Assembly: GCF_003751445.1 (NCBI RefSeq)
Contig: NZ_RJUU01000003.1
Coordinates: 1,346,365-1,410,364 of the forward strand
Source: Streptomyces sp. 840.1
GTDB taxonomy: Bacteria > Actinomycetota > Actinomycetes > Streptomycetales > Streptomycetaceae
Reading direction: 5' to 3'
DNA length: 64,000 nucleotides
Part shown: positions 25,665 to 33,947 of the stretch, piece by piece
Layout of the letters: every line of letters begins with the position of its first letter
Numbering within the stretch: position 1 is the stretch's first letter
Program-made: the position numbers and the translations under genes
The notes under the pieces: generated by a model
What the model was told of the DNA's origin: nothing
Database searches by the model: none
Seen by the model: only the letters and a program-made list of their open reading frames with translations

Positions 25665-26521
25665 GCCGCCCGCTCCTCGTCCGCCACGTCCCGGCCGGCG
25701 TAGAGCGCCGCCGCCATGCGCATGCCCTCGGACCATGCGACGGGGCCGACCTCGGCGGCCGTCAGCGTGCGCCCCGCAGGGTCGGTCCAGCCCAGGGGGC
25801 CCGTCTCGGTGCCGTACTCGTCGTATCCGTCGTGCTCGCCGATCCAGATGCGCGCCTCGACGCTCGCCCCGTCCTCGACGACCGGGCAGACCGCGTACCC
25901 ACCGCGCGACCGGTACCCGAGCTGGGTGACGCGGCCGTGCAGGAAGCGCAGTTCCTTGAACGCGCCACCGGCGTAGGTATCCACGGACGTGGTGTCCGGG
26001 GCGAGGCCGGGCGGACGGCGCCACACCTCGCGGAACAGCTGGTCCACGCTCTGCCGTACGCCCAGTTCGACCGCGAACTCCCGCAGCTCGTCGAGGTCGT
26101 CGAGAAGGACGGGGTGGGGCACGCTGACGACGTCCGGGGTGATGCGGACCGTGTCACCGTCCAGGTCGACGAGTCCGAGACCGCGCTGGGGGTCGACATC
26201 GCGCAGGAACCCGGCGACCCCGCCGTCGGCACCGGTGACCACCACGTCCCGCAGGGCCGTCTGCCACGCCGGGTCGGGCCAGACCTGGGCGAGCACGGCG
26301 GTGGGGACCGGCAGCGAACGCACCATCCACTGCTCGACGTCGGCCAGGCACTGGTGCTCGTGCTGCTCCAGCCACTCGGTCAACTGCCGGAGTCCGACGA
26401 CCGCCGGGTCGTCCTTCACCTTGGCCGGAACGGACTTCAGCCGGCGGCCCTTCCCGTTGCGGCAGACCACCTTGCCCGCCTCCAGAGCGACTTCGTAGTC
26501 GCCCGCCGGAACCCACCCCAT
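25661..26521 (-). CDS. DUF4132-type protein
   Basis: A 286-residue protein and first gene of the five-gene operon; ggggag 8 nt before ATG 26521 supports the start. Sequence such as LRQLTEWLEQHEHQCLADVEQWMV, VLAQVWPDPAWQTALRDVVV, and the later TQLGYRSRGGY is what is found in DUF4132 domains (E. coli YehI/MolR region). The 5' end has MGWVPAGDYEVALEAGKVVCRNGKGRRLKSVP. Function unknown. No regulator gene is adjacent. Confidence 0.82.
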   Translation of the reverse strand: MGWVPAGDYEVALEAGKVVCRNGKGRRLKSVPAKVKDDPAVVGLRQLTEWLEQHEHQCLADVEQWMVRSLPVPTAVLAQVWPDPAWQTALRDVVVTGADGGVAGFLRDVDPQRGLGLVDLDGDTVRITPDVVSVPHPVLLDDLDELREFAVELGVRQSVDQLFREVWRRPPGLAPDTTSVDTYAGGAFKELRFLHGRVTQLGYRSRGGYAVCPVVEDGASVEARIWIGEHDGYDEYGTETGPLGWTDPAGRTLTAAEVGPVAWSEGMRMAAALYAGRDVADEERAA

Positions 26522-26718
26522 GCGCTGTTCTCCCCTTGTTCCGGACGGCCGCCGACCGGGCGGCACGCTGATGAAACACGTCAGCGGCAACGCACCGTGA
26601 CGAGTGGGAGAGACTCTAGGCGCCACCTGTGACAATCAGCCCGGCTGCCTCCGCTTCGCGGTCCGGGGGCGCTCCCCGGCCCACGGCCTGCCACACATTT
26701 CCGCCGTCCGCCCTGGGC

Positions 26719-27402
26719 TCAGCCCGTCGACATGCGCTCCCGCTCGCCCTGGTGCATCCATGCGATGGCGTCGAACACCCGCAGGACTCCGATGTCCTCG
26801 CCGATACCGGCCTCGTCACGAAGACGGATCAACCGCTCGCGGAAGGCGCCGTCGTCCGCCCGCAGCGCGGCGGCCAGCGCGGCCCAGAACGAGTGGTCCG
26901 TCTTCGGGCGCTCGAACAGCTGCTTGACGCGGCTGTCGTAGACGGGGACGAGGCGGGGGCGCTTGCGGGCCAGCAGTTTGCCCGCGACAACCGGGCCGCT
27001 CCCGGCGGGCTTGCCGGGATACCGCTGCTTGTCGGCCAGGCGGGTCCACAACTCCCGGACGGGCCCGCTCTCCTCCATGAGCGCGTCGCTCTGCGGGTCC
27101 TCCAGGCGCGCGTCACACGGGATGAGCGACAGCAGGCGCCCCCAGTGCTCCCCCGGGTCGGTCAGCAGGTCCACCGCCCCGTGCGGCTTCAGGGAGACGC
27201 CGAGGGTGGTGACGGCCACCAGGTCGTTGCCGTCGAAGCGGTTCATGACGTGCTCGGCGTCCCCGCCCCCGCCCAGGCGCTCGAAGTGCGCGCCGGAGTA
27301 GAACAGTTCACCCGTCGGGAGGGACCGGGTGAAGTACTCGACCAGCAGGCGGACGGCGTTCTCGTCGTCCCAGTAGATCTCCGGAACCTTCAGTCCGATC
27401 AT
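26719..27402 (-). CDS. uncharacterised protein, DUF6308-like
   Basis: A 227-residue soluble protein starting at ATG 27402 (MIGLKVPEIYWDDENAVRLL). The GELFYSGAHFERLGG and NDLVAVTTLGVSL segments and the LVPVYDSRVKQLFERPK block are what I associate with DUF6308, a family of unknown role. It lies downstream of the MoxR/VWA operon's promoter region on the same strand (197 nt before the DUF4132 start) and is not obviously part of it. Confidence 0.75.
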   Translation of the reverse strand: MIGLKVPEIYWDDENAVRLLVEYFTRSLPTGELFYSGAHFERLGGGGDAEHVMNRFDGNDLVAVTTLGVSLKPHGAVDLLTDPGEHWGRLLSLIPCDARLEDPQSDALMEESGPVRELWTRLADKQRYPGKPAGSGPVVAGKLLARKRPRLVPVYDSRVKQLFERPKTDHSFWAALAAALRADDGAFRERLIRLRDEAGIGEDIGVLRVFDAIAWMHQGERERMSTG

Positions 27403-27574
27403 CGGCAGACCCCCGACTCCCCTTTGCACAGCGCCGTGCTGTGCGTGCCGTGCCGATGGACGGTACACCGGCCGAGGCCGTGCACAGGCTGTCCGGAGCA
27501 ACTGTCTGCGTTTGAGACGCCGGAGGCCGGGGCGGCCAAGGCCCCGGATGTGACAGGGACGGCGATCGGGCGAG

Positions 27575-28402
27575 TCAGCGCGCCGGCGGGTAGACCCTGA
27601 AATTCCAGGGCCACCGGCGCCGGGCGGGCTGCGGTGCCAGGGCGCCCTCCCTCGGAGGCGGGGCGGTCTCGACGTACAACGGGGTCGCCACCAGCAGCCG
27701 GTGCTGCCCGTCCACGGGTTCGAAATTGCACAGGACCCGTGCGTGGCCGTGCACGTGAACGGGCCCCTGCCGCCAGGAGACCATCATGTCGTAGGCCGCT
27801 CTGGCCGCGTACTCCTGCATCCCTGGCGCCGTACGTGAGAGGGACTCCGGAAGGGCGGTCTCACCGCGCTCCTCCATGGCCACCAACTCGGCGGCCATGT
27901 CGTGCAGCCAGTCCGATCCGGACCCCATCCGGGTCCTGGGCTGGTCCTCCTCCCCTATGACGTGCCGCGCGGAGCCGCACAGCAGCACCTCGACGCCCGA
28001 GCACGGGGATCCTTCGCTGAACCGGGGGCACAGCAGTGGGTTCTCGTGCGACGTGAAGGTGTACACGCCCTTGTCGTGCAGGCCCCAGTCGCGGACGCGG
28101 GGCCCCCGGTGGAACTGGCCCGAGAACTCCACCCATTCGTACGCTCCGACGGAACGGCACGAGTCCGGGACCGCCGTGTGCGCCCTGCAGGTCCGTTCGA
28201 GGTGCGCGATGACCTCTTCCAGATCCGGCCCCCCGCCCTCACCGGCACCGGCACCGGCCGGTCCGGGCTCGCCGAGCGCCAGGCGGGCCCCGACGCCGAA
28301 CGCCGTGGTCTCGACCTCGATGGAGCGGCCGTTGAGCGGACTCTCCGATGCGCCCTGGAAGTGCTGGAGTTTGAGGGGTGAGAAATAGAGCAGGTCCCGC
28401 AT
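27575..28402 (-). CDS. uncharacterised protein, SAVMC3_10250-like
   Basis: A 275-residue protein starting at ATG 28402 (MRDLLYFSPLKLQHFQG). It resembles the streptomycete family known as SAVMC3_10250 proteins: an N-terminal RDLLYxSxxKLxxF segment, a central GSARHVIGE, and a late HVHGHARVLCNFEP. Family name is from memory and function is unknown. Cys and Arg are frequent; there is no signal peptide or membrane segment. Confidence 0.72.
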   Translation of the reverse strand: MRDLLYFSPLKLQHFQGASESPLNGRSIEVETTAFGVGARLALGEPGPAGAGAGEGGGPDLEEVIAHLERTCRAHTAVPDSCRSVGAYEWVEFSGQFHRGPRVRDWGLHDKGVYTFTSHENPLLCPRFSEGSPCSGVEVLLCGSARHVIGEEDQPRTRMGSGSDWLHDMAAELVAMEERGETALPESLSRTAPGMQEYAARAAYDMMVSWRQGPVHVHGHARVLCNFEPVDGQHRLLVATPLYVETAPPPREGALAPQPARRRWPWNFRVYPPAR

Positions 28403-28499
28403 CCGACCCCCATGCTCCGGACCGATTCGCCTCAACGGTTGCTGGGCACTCCCAGAATAGTCACCACGAGGGCGGCGACGACGGCGAAGGCCGGCCGGG

Positions 28500-29147
28500 T
28501 CAAGCGCCCGAAGGCCCGCCCCGCGTACCGGAGTCGAGGGAGCGCTTCAGCCGGGCGACATTGGCCCGGATGTCCCCGCCCCGGAAGAGGTCGCTTCCGA
28601 TGCTGGCGGTGAACGCTCCCGCCGCGAGCCAGTCGCCGGCGTCGGCGACGGTCACTCCGCCGGTGGCCATGATCCTGGCGCCGGGCAGGACGGCGAGCAG
28701 CGAGGTGAGGTAGGCGATGCCGCCCACATGGGCCGGGAAGAGCTTGGCCACGCCGCGCTCGGCCGATGCGCGCAGCTCCGTCGGGGTGTGGCCGCCCTCG
28801 ACGAAGAGCCGGTCGGCGGCGTCGGCCACCGGCCGGACCTCGGGTACCTGGAAGGGGCTGACCAGGAACCGGGCCCCGGCGTCCAGGGCCTGTTCCGCCG
28901 TGTCCACCGATGTGACGGTGCCGAGGCCGACCGCCGCCTCGGGGTGGTCGCGGGACCAGTGGGCGAGCAGGGCCTGCCAGCCGGGGGTGGTGGCGGTGAA
29001 CTCGAAGGTGGTGATGCCGGCCGCGACGAGTTCGCGGGCGAGGCCGTCCGCGGCGTCCGCGTCCGGTGCCCGGACGGTCGGCACGACACGTGCCTCGCGC
29101 AACCGGTCGACGACATCGAGTACCGCTGGGGTCAGGGTCTGCGTCAT
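28500..29147 (-). CDS. KDPG/KHG-type aldolase (DgaF-like)
   Basis: A 215-residue class I aldolase of the Eda family. The Schiff-base lysine is K135 in GVAKLFPA, the catalytic acid is E49 in TTFEFTATTP, and GARFLVSP lies before. These enzymes split 2-keto-3-deoxy-6-phosphogluconate into pyruvate and glyceraldehyde 3-phosphate. As last gene of the operon with a DgaE-type lyase it fits the role of DgaF: cleavage of the keto-deoxy acid that DgaE makes. Confidence 0.88.
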   Translation of the reverse strand: MTQTLTPAVLDVVDRLREARVVPTVRAPDADAADGLARELVAAGITTFEFTATTPGWQALLAHWSRDHPEAAVGLGTVTSVDTAEQALDAGARFLVSPFQVPEVRPVADAADRLFVEGGHTPTELRASAERGVAKLFPAHVGGIAYLTSLLAVLPGARIMATGGVTVADAGDWLAAGAFTASIGSDLFRGGDIRANVARLKRSLDSGTRGGPSGA

Positions 29148-29214
29148 GGGTGGGGTCCGTCTCGCAATCAGAAGGAGTCGGGATCAGGTGGGGCCGGGAT
29201 CAGGAGGAGCGGGA

Positions 29215-29508
29215 TCAGGAGGGGGCGGGTGCTGCGATGACGGCGAGGGCGTCGAGGGCCTCGGCGCCGTCCGCCCCCCGGGCCTTCAGGACGATCTCGT
29301 CGCCGCACCTGACGTTGAGGGTCATCAGGGACAGCACGCTGCGGGCCGAGACCTCGGGGCTCGCCGCGGTCGATCCCTCGGAGACCCGGGGGCGGGCCAC
29401 GGTGATCTCCGCTTCGTAGCGTGCGGCGGTCTGCGCGAAGAGGGCTGCGGGGCGGGCGTGGAGTCCGGCCTTCTCCGTCACGACGAGGCGGCGTTCAACG
29501 GTGTGGAT
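29215..29508 (-). CDS. HPr-family phosphocarrier protein, probable ATC start
   Basis: HPr carries the PEP-derived phosphoryl group on histidine. The active-site His is in GLHARPA and the later SVLSLMTLNV matches the HPr regulatory-helix region. The commonly callable start (GTG 29481) leaves only 7 residues before the His and lacks a ribosome-binding site. An AAGGAG lies 6 nt before an in-frame ATC at 29508; starting there gives 97 residues with the motif His at position 17, close to the canonical His15. I therefore take 29508. It sits between dgaE-like and aldolase genes; a dedicated HPr in a catabolic operon is unusual in Streptomyces. Confidence 0.82.
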   Translation of the reverse strand: MHTVERRLVVTEKAGLHARPAALFAQTAARYEAEITVARPRVSEGSTAASPEVSARSVLSLMTLNVRCGDEIVLKARGADGAEALDALAVIAAPAPS

Positions 29509-29874
29509 GGTCTGCTCCTTGTGGTTGTGCGGATGGATGGCTGCTGCGGCGAGTGGCCGTACGACCGGGGCATCCGCGGGCGGCGCCGTGGGAGGGCGCG
29601 CCGCTGTACGGGTGGTGGGGTGTGGCCGCCCGGACGCCGGTCGCGCGAAAGGCGTCTTACGGCGTCATGGGGGATTGCGGAGTTGTGCCGCGTCGTGCGG
29701 TGGGCCTTGGGCCGTACGGACCGCAGGGCTGACGGCCCGGTCGCACGGGTCCGGGCCTGGGCCCGGCGAGGCCCGCGCGCGGAAGGCTGCCCCGGCTGCA
29801 CGGAACCGGGCTCGATCACGGTCCGCAGGGCGCCGGGCGGCACCGTGGCCGGCCGGGGTGATACGTGGTCGCGG
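29509..29874. other. non-coding gap inside the catabolic operon
   Basis: A 366-nt stretch between the DgaE-like gene and the HPr gene, far longer than other spacings of the operon. No gene is convincing in either strand. It may hold an internal promoter for the HPr-aldolase pair. Confidence 0.4.
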
Positions 29875-30975
29875 TCAGGCGGCGCCGAGCAACGCGGTGA
29901 GCCTGCGGGCCAGTTCGGCCTCCTCGTCCGCCGTGATGGGGCGCGGGTCGATGGAGAGGCGCCCGGTGTTCGCCTGGTGGTCGCGGAGGAAGACGGGCGG
30001 GCTGCCCGCCGCGAGTTCCCGCGCGATGTCCTGCGCGTCGCGTCCGGCAACGGCGGGGTCGACGGTCAGCACGGCCCGGTAGATGCTCCGTCCGGCCTCG
30101 TCGCGTTCCACGGCGGCCGTCAGGCCCGGCAGCGCGTCCAGCCGTGCGGCGAGCTCCGTCATGCGCTCCCGGCCCCCGTCGCCGGCCTCGTCGACGCCGT
30201 ACCGGCGCAGGGCCTGCAGGAGGCCGAGCACGGTCTCCTTGCCGACCTTCATGGGCCTGGCGATGCCCGTGTACTGGGCGCGGCAGGCCTCGACGAGGGC
30301 GCGGCTGCCGCAGACGAAGCCGGAGGTGGGGCCGCCGATCGCCTTGCCGCCGCTGAAGACCACCAGGTCGGCCCCCGTCGCAGGCCAGTGGCGCAGGTCG
30401 TCCTCGGCCGCGGCGTCGACGATCACGGGGATGCCGTGCCGGCGCCCGATGGCGATCATGTCGGCGAGCGGGACGGTCCCCTTGTGCACGGTGTGGTGCG
30501 ACTGGATGTAGAGCAGTGCGGCGGTCCGCCCGGTGACGGCGCCCTCCACGTGGGCGGCGCTCACCTTGTTGACGGAGCCGACCTCCACCACCCGTCCGCC
30601 GCCGAGCGCGACCATCTGCCGCACGGGGGCGCCGAAGTTGACGGAGTGTCCCTTGAGCAGGAGGACCTCGTCCGGCCTGTCGCCCGGGTCGGGCAGCCGC
30701 TCGATCCGGTCCGGCTCCGTACCGGCGATGAGGGCGGCGACGGCTATGGCGATGCCGGAGGCCGCGCCGGTGGTGGGGCAGCCGTCCTCGGCTCCGGTGG
30801 CCTTGGCGATGACGTCACCGGCGACCTTCATGAGGTCGTCCATGACCACGTGGCTCCTGGCCGCCTCCGCCATGGCGGCAACCACCGTGTCGTCGAGCAC
30901 GCTTCCTCCGAGCGCGGTCATCTTTCCGCTGGCGTTGATGGCGGGCGAAAGCCCCAGTTCCTCGTACACACCCAT
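29875..30975 (-). CDS. DgaE-type PLP-dependent ammonia lyase
   Basis: A 366-residue fold-type I PLP enzyme of the SelA-like DgaE family. The PLP lysine is K211 in FSGGKAIGGPTSG; GCPTTGAASGIAIAVAAL is the phosphate/cofactor cradle, and VDAAAEDDL holds the pyridine-ring Asp. DgaE of Salmonella eliminates ammonia from D-glucosaminate 6-phosphate to give 2-keto-3-deoxygluconate 6-phosphate, the substrate of the aldolase encoded downstream. Exact substrate here is inference from family and neighbours. Confidence 0.88.
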   Translation of the reverse strand: MGVYEELGLSPAINASGKMTALGGSVLDDTVVAAMAEAARSHVVMDDLMKVAGDVIAKATGAEDGCPTTGAASGIAIAVAALIAGTEPDRIERLPDPGDRPDEVLLLKGHSVNFGAPVRQMVALGGGRVVEVGSVNKVSAAHVEGAVTGRTAALLYIQSHHTVHKGTVPLADMIAIGRRHGIPVIVDAAAEDDLRHWPATGADLVVFSGGKAIGGPTSGFVCGSRALVEACRAQYTGIARPMKVGKETVLGLLQALRRYGVDEAGDGGRERMTELAARLDALPGLTAAVERDEAGRSIYRAVLTVDPAVAGRDAQDIARELAAGSPPVFLRDHQANTGRLSIDPRPITADEEAELARRLTALLGAA

Positions 30976-31041
30976 GCGGGGCGGCTCCTCTGTTGTCGGT
31001 TCTGTACGGTTCCCGGGCGCGCGGACGCGTCCCGGGCGGGA

Positions 31042-31755
31042 TCACTTGGTGACGATGGGGAAGAACAGGCCCGCGGCCATGGCGCCGAGGATGGCCCCGC
31101 CCGTCAGGGGCTTTTTCCACCAGTAGAAGAGAATCGCCCCGAGCGTCGAGCCGAGGCCGACGGGGACCGAGGCGGTGGCGGCGGCGAGGATGACGAGCGG
31201 CCCCAGATAGCGTCCCGCCGAGTTCCCCGCGCCCATCATCACGTCGGCGCCGAAGGTCGAGCCCGCGTTGGGCGAGTTGACGGTGGCCCTGCGGATCACC
31301 AGCACCAGCCATCCGATGGCGAGTCCGATGACCGCTCCGGTGGGAAGCGCGAGCCAGAAGTGCTGGAGGGGCGCGGTGACCCCGGCCGCCAGCAGCATGG
31401 CGGGGATGCCGATGCCCACACCGGTCTGCAGCGAGCCGCCGATGTCGAGGATGCCCACCATCGGGGCCTCGATGATCCGGGCGAACAGGAAGCCGGCGCC
31501 GAACGCGGCGGCGGCACCGTAACTGCCGTTCTCCATCCCGCCCTTGAGCAGCGCGACCACGGCGACCTCGTTGAAGACGCCGGTCTGGTAGGTGTAGTAG
31601 AGGTGCGTTCCGGCGAAGATGCCTGCGGCGAGTGAGGCCACGAAGAGCGGGAAGGCCCATTCGGAGAGCCAGAAGCCGCCTTCCCAGGGGCGGGGCCGTC
31701 CGCCGTCCTTGCCCTCTCCGATCTCGTCGCTCACGCCGATGTCGGTGGTACTCAC
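31042..31755 (-). CDS. DUF4310 membrane protein
   Basis: A 237-residue integral membrane protein with about six hydrophobic segments after a charged 25-residue N-terminus. The GGMENGSYGAAAAFGAGFLFARIIEAPMVGILDIGGSLQ block is typical of DUF4310. In other bacteria DUF4310, DUF4311, DUF4312 and the SFCGS protein are always encoded together, so they presumably form one transporter. Thirteen nt separate it from the DUF4311 gene. Confidence 0.86.
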   Translation of the reverse strand: MSTTDIGVSDEIGEGKDGGRPRPWEGGFWLSEWAFPLFVASLAAGIFAGTHLYYTYQTGVFNEVAVVALLKGGMENGSYGAAAAFGAGFLFARIIEAPMVGILDIGGSLQTGVGIGIPAMLLAAGVTAPLQHFWLALPTGAVIGLAIGWLVLVIRRATVNSPNAGSTFGADVMMGAGNSAGRYLGPLVILAAATASVPVGLGSTLGAILFYWWKKPLTGGAILGAMAAGLFFPIVTK

Positions 31756-31768
31756 GTCACTGGCTCCT

Positions 31769-32557
31769 TCACTGACCGGCCGTGCCGGTGCTCTCGTGCA
31801 ACTGGTGCAGCCAGCCGGGCACGCCGATCTTCATCTGCTCCAGCAGCTCCATGTCGACGCCGCGCAGGAAGGAGCTGGCTACGAAGAGGGCGATGACCGC
31901 CGCGGTGAGGCTCTTGGTGATGCGGTTCCATCCCATGTCGTCGATGCCCTTGCCGACGACGATGCCGAGCACGATGCCGGGGACGGCGTTGCCCATGACG
32001 ATGTGGGCGAGGCCGCCCAGGACGGTTCCCCAGCCGCCGGTGCGCCGGCCCGCGTCCACCGCGGCCATCCAGAAGATGATCGGCATGACCGGATTGAGCA
32101 GCCACTCCGAAGCGGGCCCGAGCACTTGGGAGGCGACGCTCTGGAGCGAGTGCGGGATGGAGGCGGCCGTGGTGTTGAGGAGGGAGATCAGCACGACACC
32201 GACGGCGGCGCCGGTGAAGGCCATGCGCCGGGGATTGTGCAGGGTCTCGGCGAGGTTCCGGTTCTTGATCATGGCGATCGACGCCGCCCAGTGCGGCACG
32301 ATCCGGTGGTCGACGTCTCCGGAGAGCGCACCGGCACCGACGGTGCTCGCCCAGGCGTTGAAGAAGAAGCCGAAGCCGAAGGAGAAGTGCGCGATCGGGT
32401 CGTTCTCACAGGCGTTGAGCTCGCCCAGGGTACGGAAGGCGCCCATTCCCTGGGCTTTCGGGGCGTGGAACATGCGGGCGACGCCCGCGCCCGCGCCGAA
32501 GCCTACGAGCGCCCCGATGACGGCGGACTCCAGCAGGATGGTGAGTGTTTCGTTCAT
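31769..32557 (-). CDS. DUF4311 membrane protein
   Basis: A 262-residue protein with about seven hydrophobic segments. It has conserved polar membrane-embedded residues (LGELNACENDPIAHFSFGFGFFFNAWAS), which could line a substrate path. It is the partner of the DUF4310 protein. Together they take the place that the EIIC/EIID membrane subunits occupy in the classical dga operon; that equivalence is inference. Confidence 0.86.
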   Translation of the reverse strand: MNETLTILLESAVIGALVGFGAGAGVARMFHAPKAQGMGAFRTLGELNACENDPIAHFSFGFGFFFNAWASTVGAGALSGDVDHRIVPHWAASIAMIKNRNLAETLHNPRRMAFTGAAVGVVLISLLNTTAASIPHSLQSVASQVLGPASEWLLNPVMPIIFWMAAVDAGRRTGGWGTVLGGLAHIVMGNAVPGIVLGIVVGKGIDDMGWNRITKSLTAAVIALFVASSFLRGVDMELLEQMKIGVPGWLHQLHESTGTAGQ

Positions 32558-32748
32558 GGAAGGGTTTCCACTTCAGAGCCGACGGGGGGCCTCTAGGGGG
32601 TTTCCCGGTCCGGCGGGCTGCGCTGCGGGCGGGCCGCCGGACTGGCTGTGCGGTGTGGACCCGGGGCACGTCGCCGCGTCCCGGGAGGGGCACGTTCCCC
32701 TGTCCGCGGTGGGGCAGGGGGCCGTGGGCCGGGTGCCGCTTCGACGGA

Positions 32749-33084
32749 TCACCTCATCTGGAGCAGGTGCTGCGTGGTGCTCAGCTTCTCTTCCCGTACG
32801 GCGAAGTCCACCGCGTCCAGGTCGAGGGAGGTGATGCGCACCCGCACGTTCATGCTGATCTCGTAGTGCACACGCTTCCGGGGGAAGAGGACGCCGAGGA
32901 ATCGCTCGGTCCTGTGGTGCTCCTCGGCCGACAGGACCTCCAGCGCCAGGGGTTCCACCCGGAAGGTGACCCCGCCGTCCTTGCCGGCCGCCGCCGACTG
33001 GACCTGGCGCATGACGGCGCCGAAGGCGCGTTCCTTGGTGGGGCCCGTGCCGGTCAGCCGCAGGGTCTGCTCGGAATGGTTCAT
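32749..33084 (-). CDS. DUF4312 protein
   Basis: A 111-residue soluble protein (TKERAFGAVMRQVQSAA, LEVLSAEEHHRTERFLGVLFPRKR). It belongs to the DUF4312 family, encoded with the DUF4310/4311/SFCGS genes. Its start overlaps the SFCGS stop (ATGA-type overlap at 33082-33086). The conserved EEHHRTER contains two His residues; no function is established. Confidence 0.82.
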   Translation of the reverse strand: MNHSEQTLRLTGTGPTKERAFGAVMRQVQSAAAGKDGGVTFRVEPLALEVLSAEEHHRTERFLGVLFPRKRVHYEISMNVRVRITSLDLDAVDFAVREEKLSTTQHLLQMR

Positions 33085-33464
33085 CAGGCTTGCCCTGCCT
33101 GCGCGTCCAGCTCCTTCTGCAGAGCCTGGGCGATCTTGAAGCCGAGTTCCTCGGTGTCGAGGAAGCCGAAGCCGAGGACGCGCTTGCCCTGCTGGAGGGC
33201 GGTGACGCCCGCCTCCGGGCTGCGCATGCCGAACTCGATCTCGTGGCCGTACTTCGCCTTGGCCGTCACGGCGCCGGCACCGCCGCTGCCGCAGAAGCTC
33301 AGTCCGAGGGCCGCGCCCTCGGCGGCCATCACGTCACCGACCTTCATGTCGGCGCCGGGGCCCGGTATCAGCACCGGTTCGAGGCCGGCCTTGCGGACTC
33401 CCTCCGCGACCGCCTGGCCCTTGCCGAGCCGGTTGCCGATGACGATTTTCACTGTGTCCGACAT
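33084..33464 (-). CDS. glycine-rich SFCGS-family protein
   Basis: A 126-residue protein starting MSDTVKIVIGNRLGKGQAVAEGV. The family-defining S56-F57-C58-G59-S60 loop is followed by GGAGAVTAKAKYG. A single Cys in a Gly/Ser-rich loop after a beta strand is reminiscent of the phosphocysteine loop of PTS EIIB subunits, and the gene sits with a PRD gene and an HPr gene. An EIIB-like role is my inference; the family itself is uncharacterised. Confidence 0.84.
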   Translation of the reverse strand: MSDTVKIVIGNRLGKGQAVAEGVRKAGLEPVLIPGPGADMKVGDVMAAEGAALGLSFCGSGGAGAVTAKAKYGHEIEFGMRSPEAGVTALQQGKRVLGFGFLDTEELGFKIAQALQKELDAQAGQA

Positions 33465-33536
33465 GGTGTTTGTTCCTGTCTGGTAGGCGCGGTCGTGGTG
33501 GATTTCGTGCGGGAGGTACGCGGGGGACGTGCGGGG

Positions 33537-33947
33537 TCAGGCGCTGTTCCCGCCGCCGGGTGCGCTCTCGTGCAGCGCTGCCTCGAAGTGGAGGGTGAGC
33601 AGCAGTACCTCGGGGTCGGTCACGTCGTGGTCGCGGCCCGCGCAGTAGGCGTGGAGCAGTGCGCGCACCGAGGCGAACTGCGCGGTGCCTACCTCGTCGT
33701 AGAGGTGCCGGTCGAGTTCGGGCGGGTATTCGTGCTCGCGTACGCGCCGTACGAAGGCGACGCTGTGGGCGGCGAGTGCCAGCCGGCGGACGTCGTTCAT
33801 GGGGATGGCGCGGTCGGCGGCGTAGACGTCCGCGGCGGTCAGCAGTTCCTCGGCGTCGGCCAGGTCCTCGTCCGTGAGTCGGGTGTCGTCCGCCAGCCGG
33901 TCGAGTATCTGCCGGGGCTGGGTGGTGCTCGGCGGGGTGCCGGTCAT
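33537..33947 (-). CDS. stand-alone PRD-domain protein
   Basis: A 136-residue protein; ATG 33947 overlaps the metallohydrolase stop by ATGA. The helical region (ADRAIPMNDVRRLALAAHSVAFVRRV, ending DPEVLLLTLHFEAAL) matches the PTS regulatory domain, with histidines at the expected places. No RNA-binding (CAT) or DNA-binding domain is present, so it cannot be a BglG/LicR-type regulator on its own; it may be a phosphorylatable partner of the membrane proteins or of a regulator. Confidence 0.78.
   Translation of the reverse strand: MTGTPPSTTQPRQILDRLADDTRLTDEDLADAEELLTAADVYAADRAIPMNDVRRLALAAHSVAFVRRVREHEYPPELDRHLYDEVGTAQFASVRALLHAYCAGRDHDVTDPEVLLLTLHFEAALHESAPGGGNSA

Noticed and set aside
28717..31635. 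A 972-codon plus-strand frame opposite the DgaE/DUF4310 genes
   Set aside because: Composition and absence of family motifs show it is antisense shadow of the catabolic operon.
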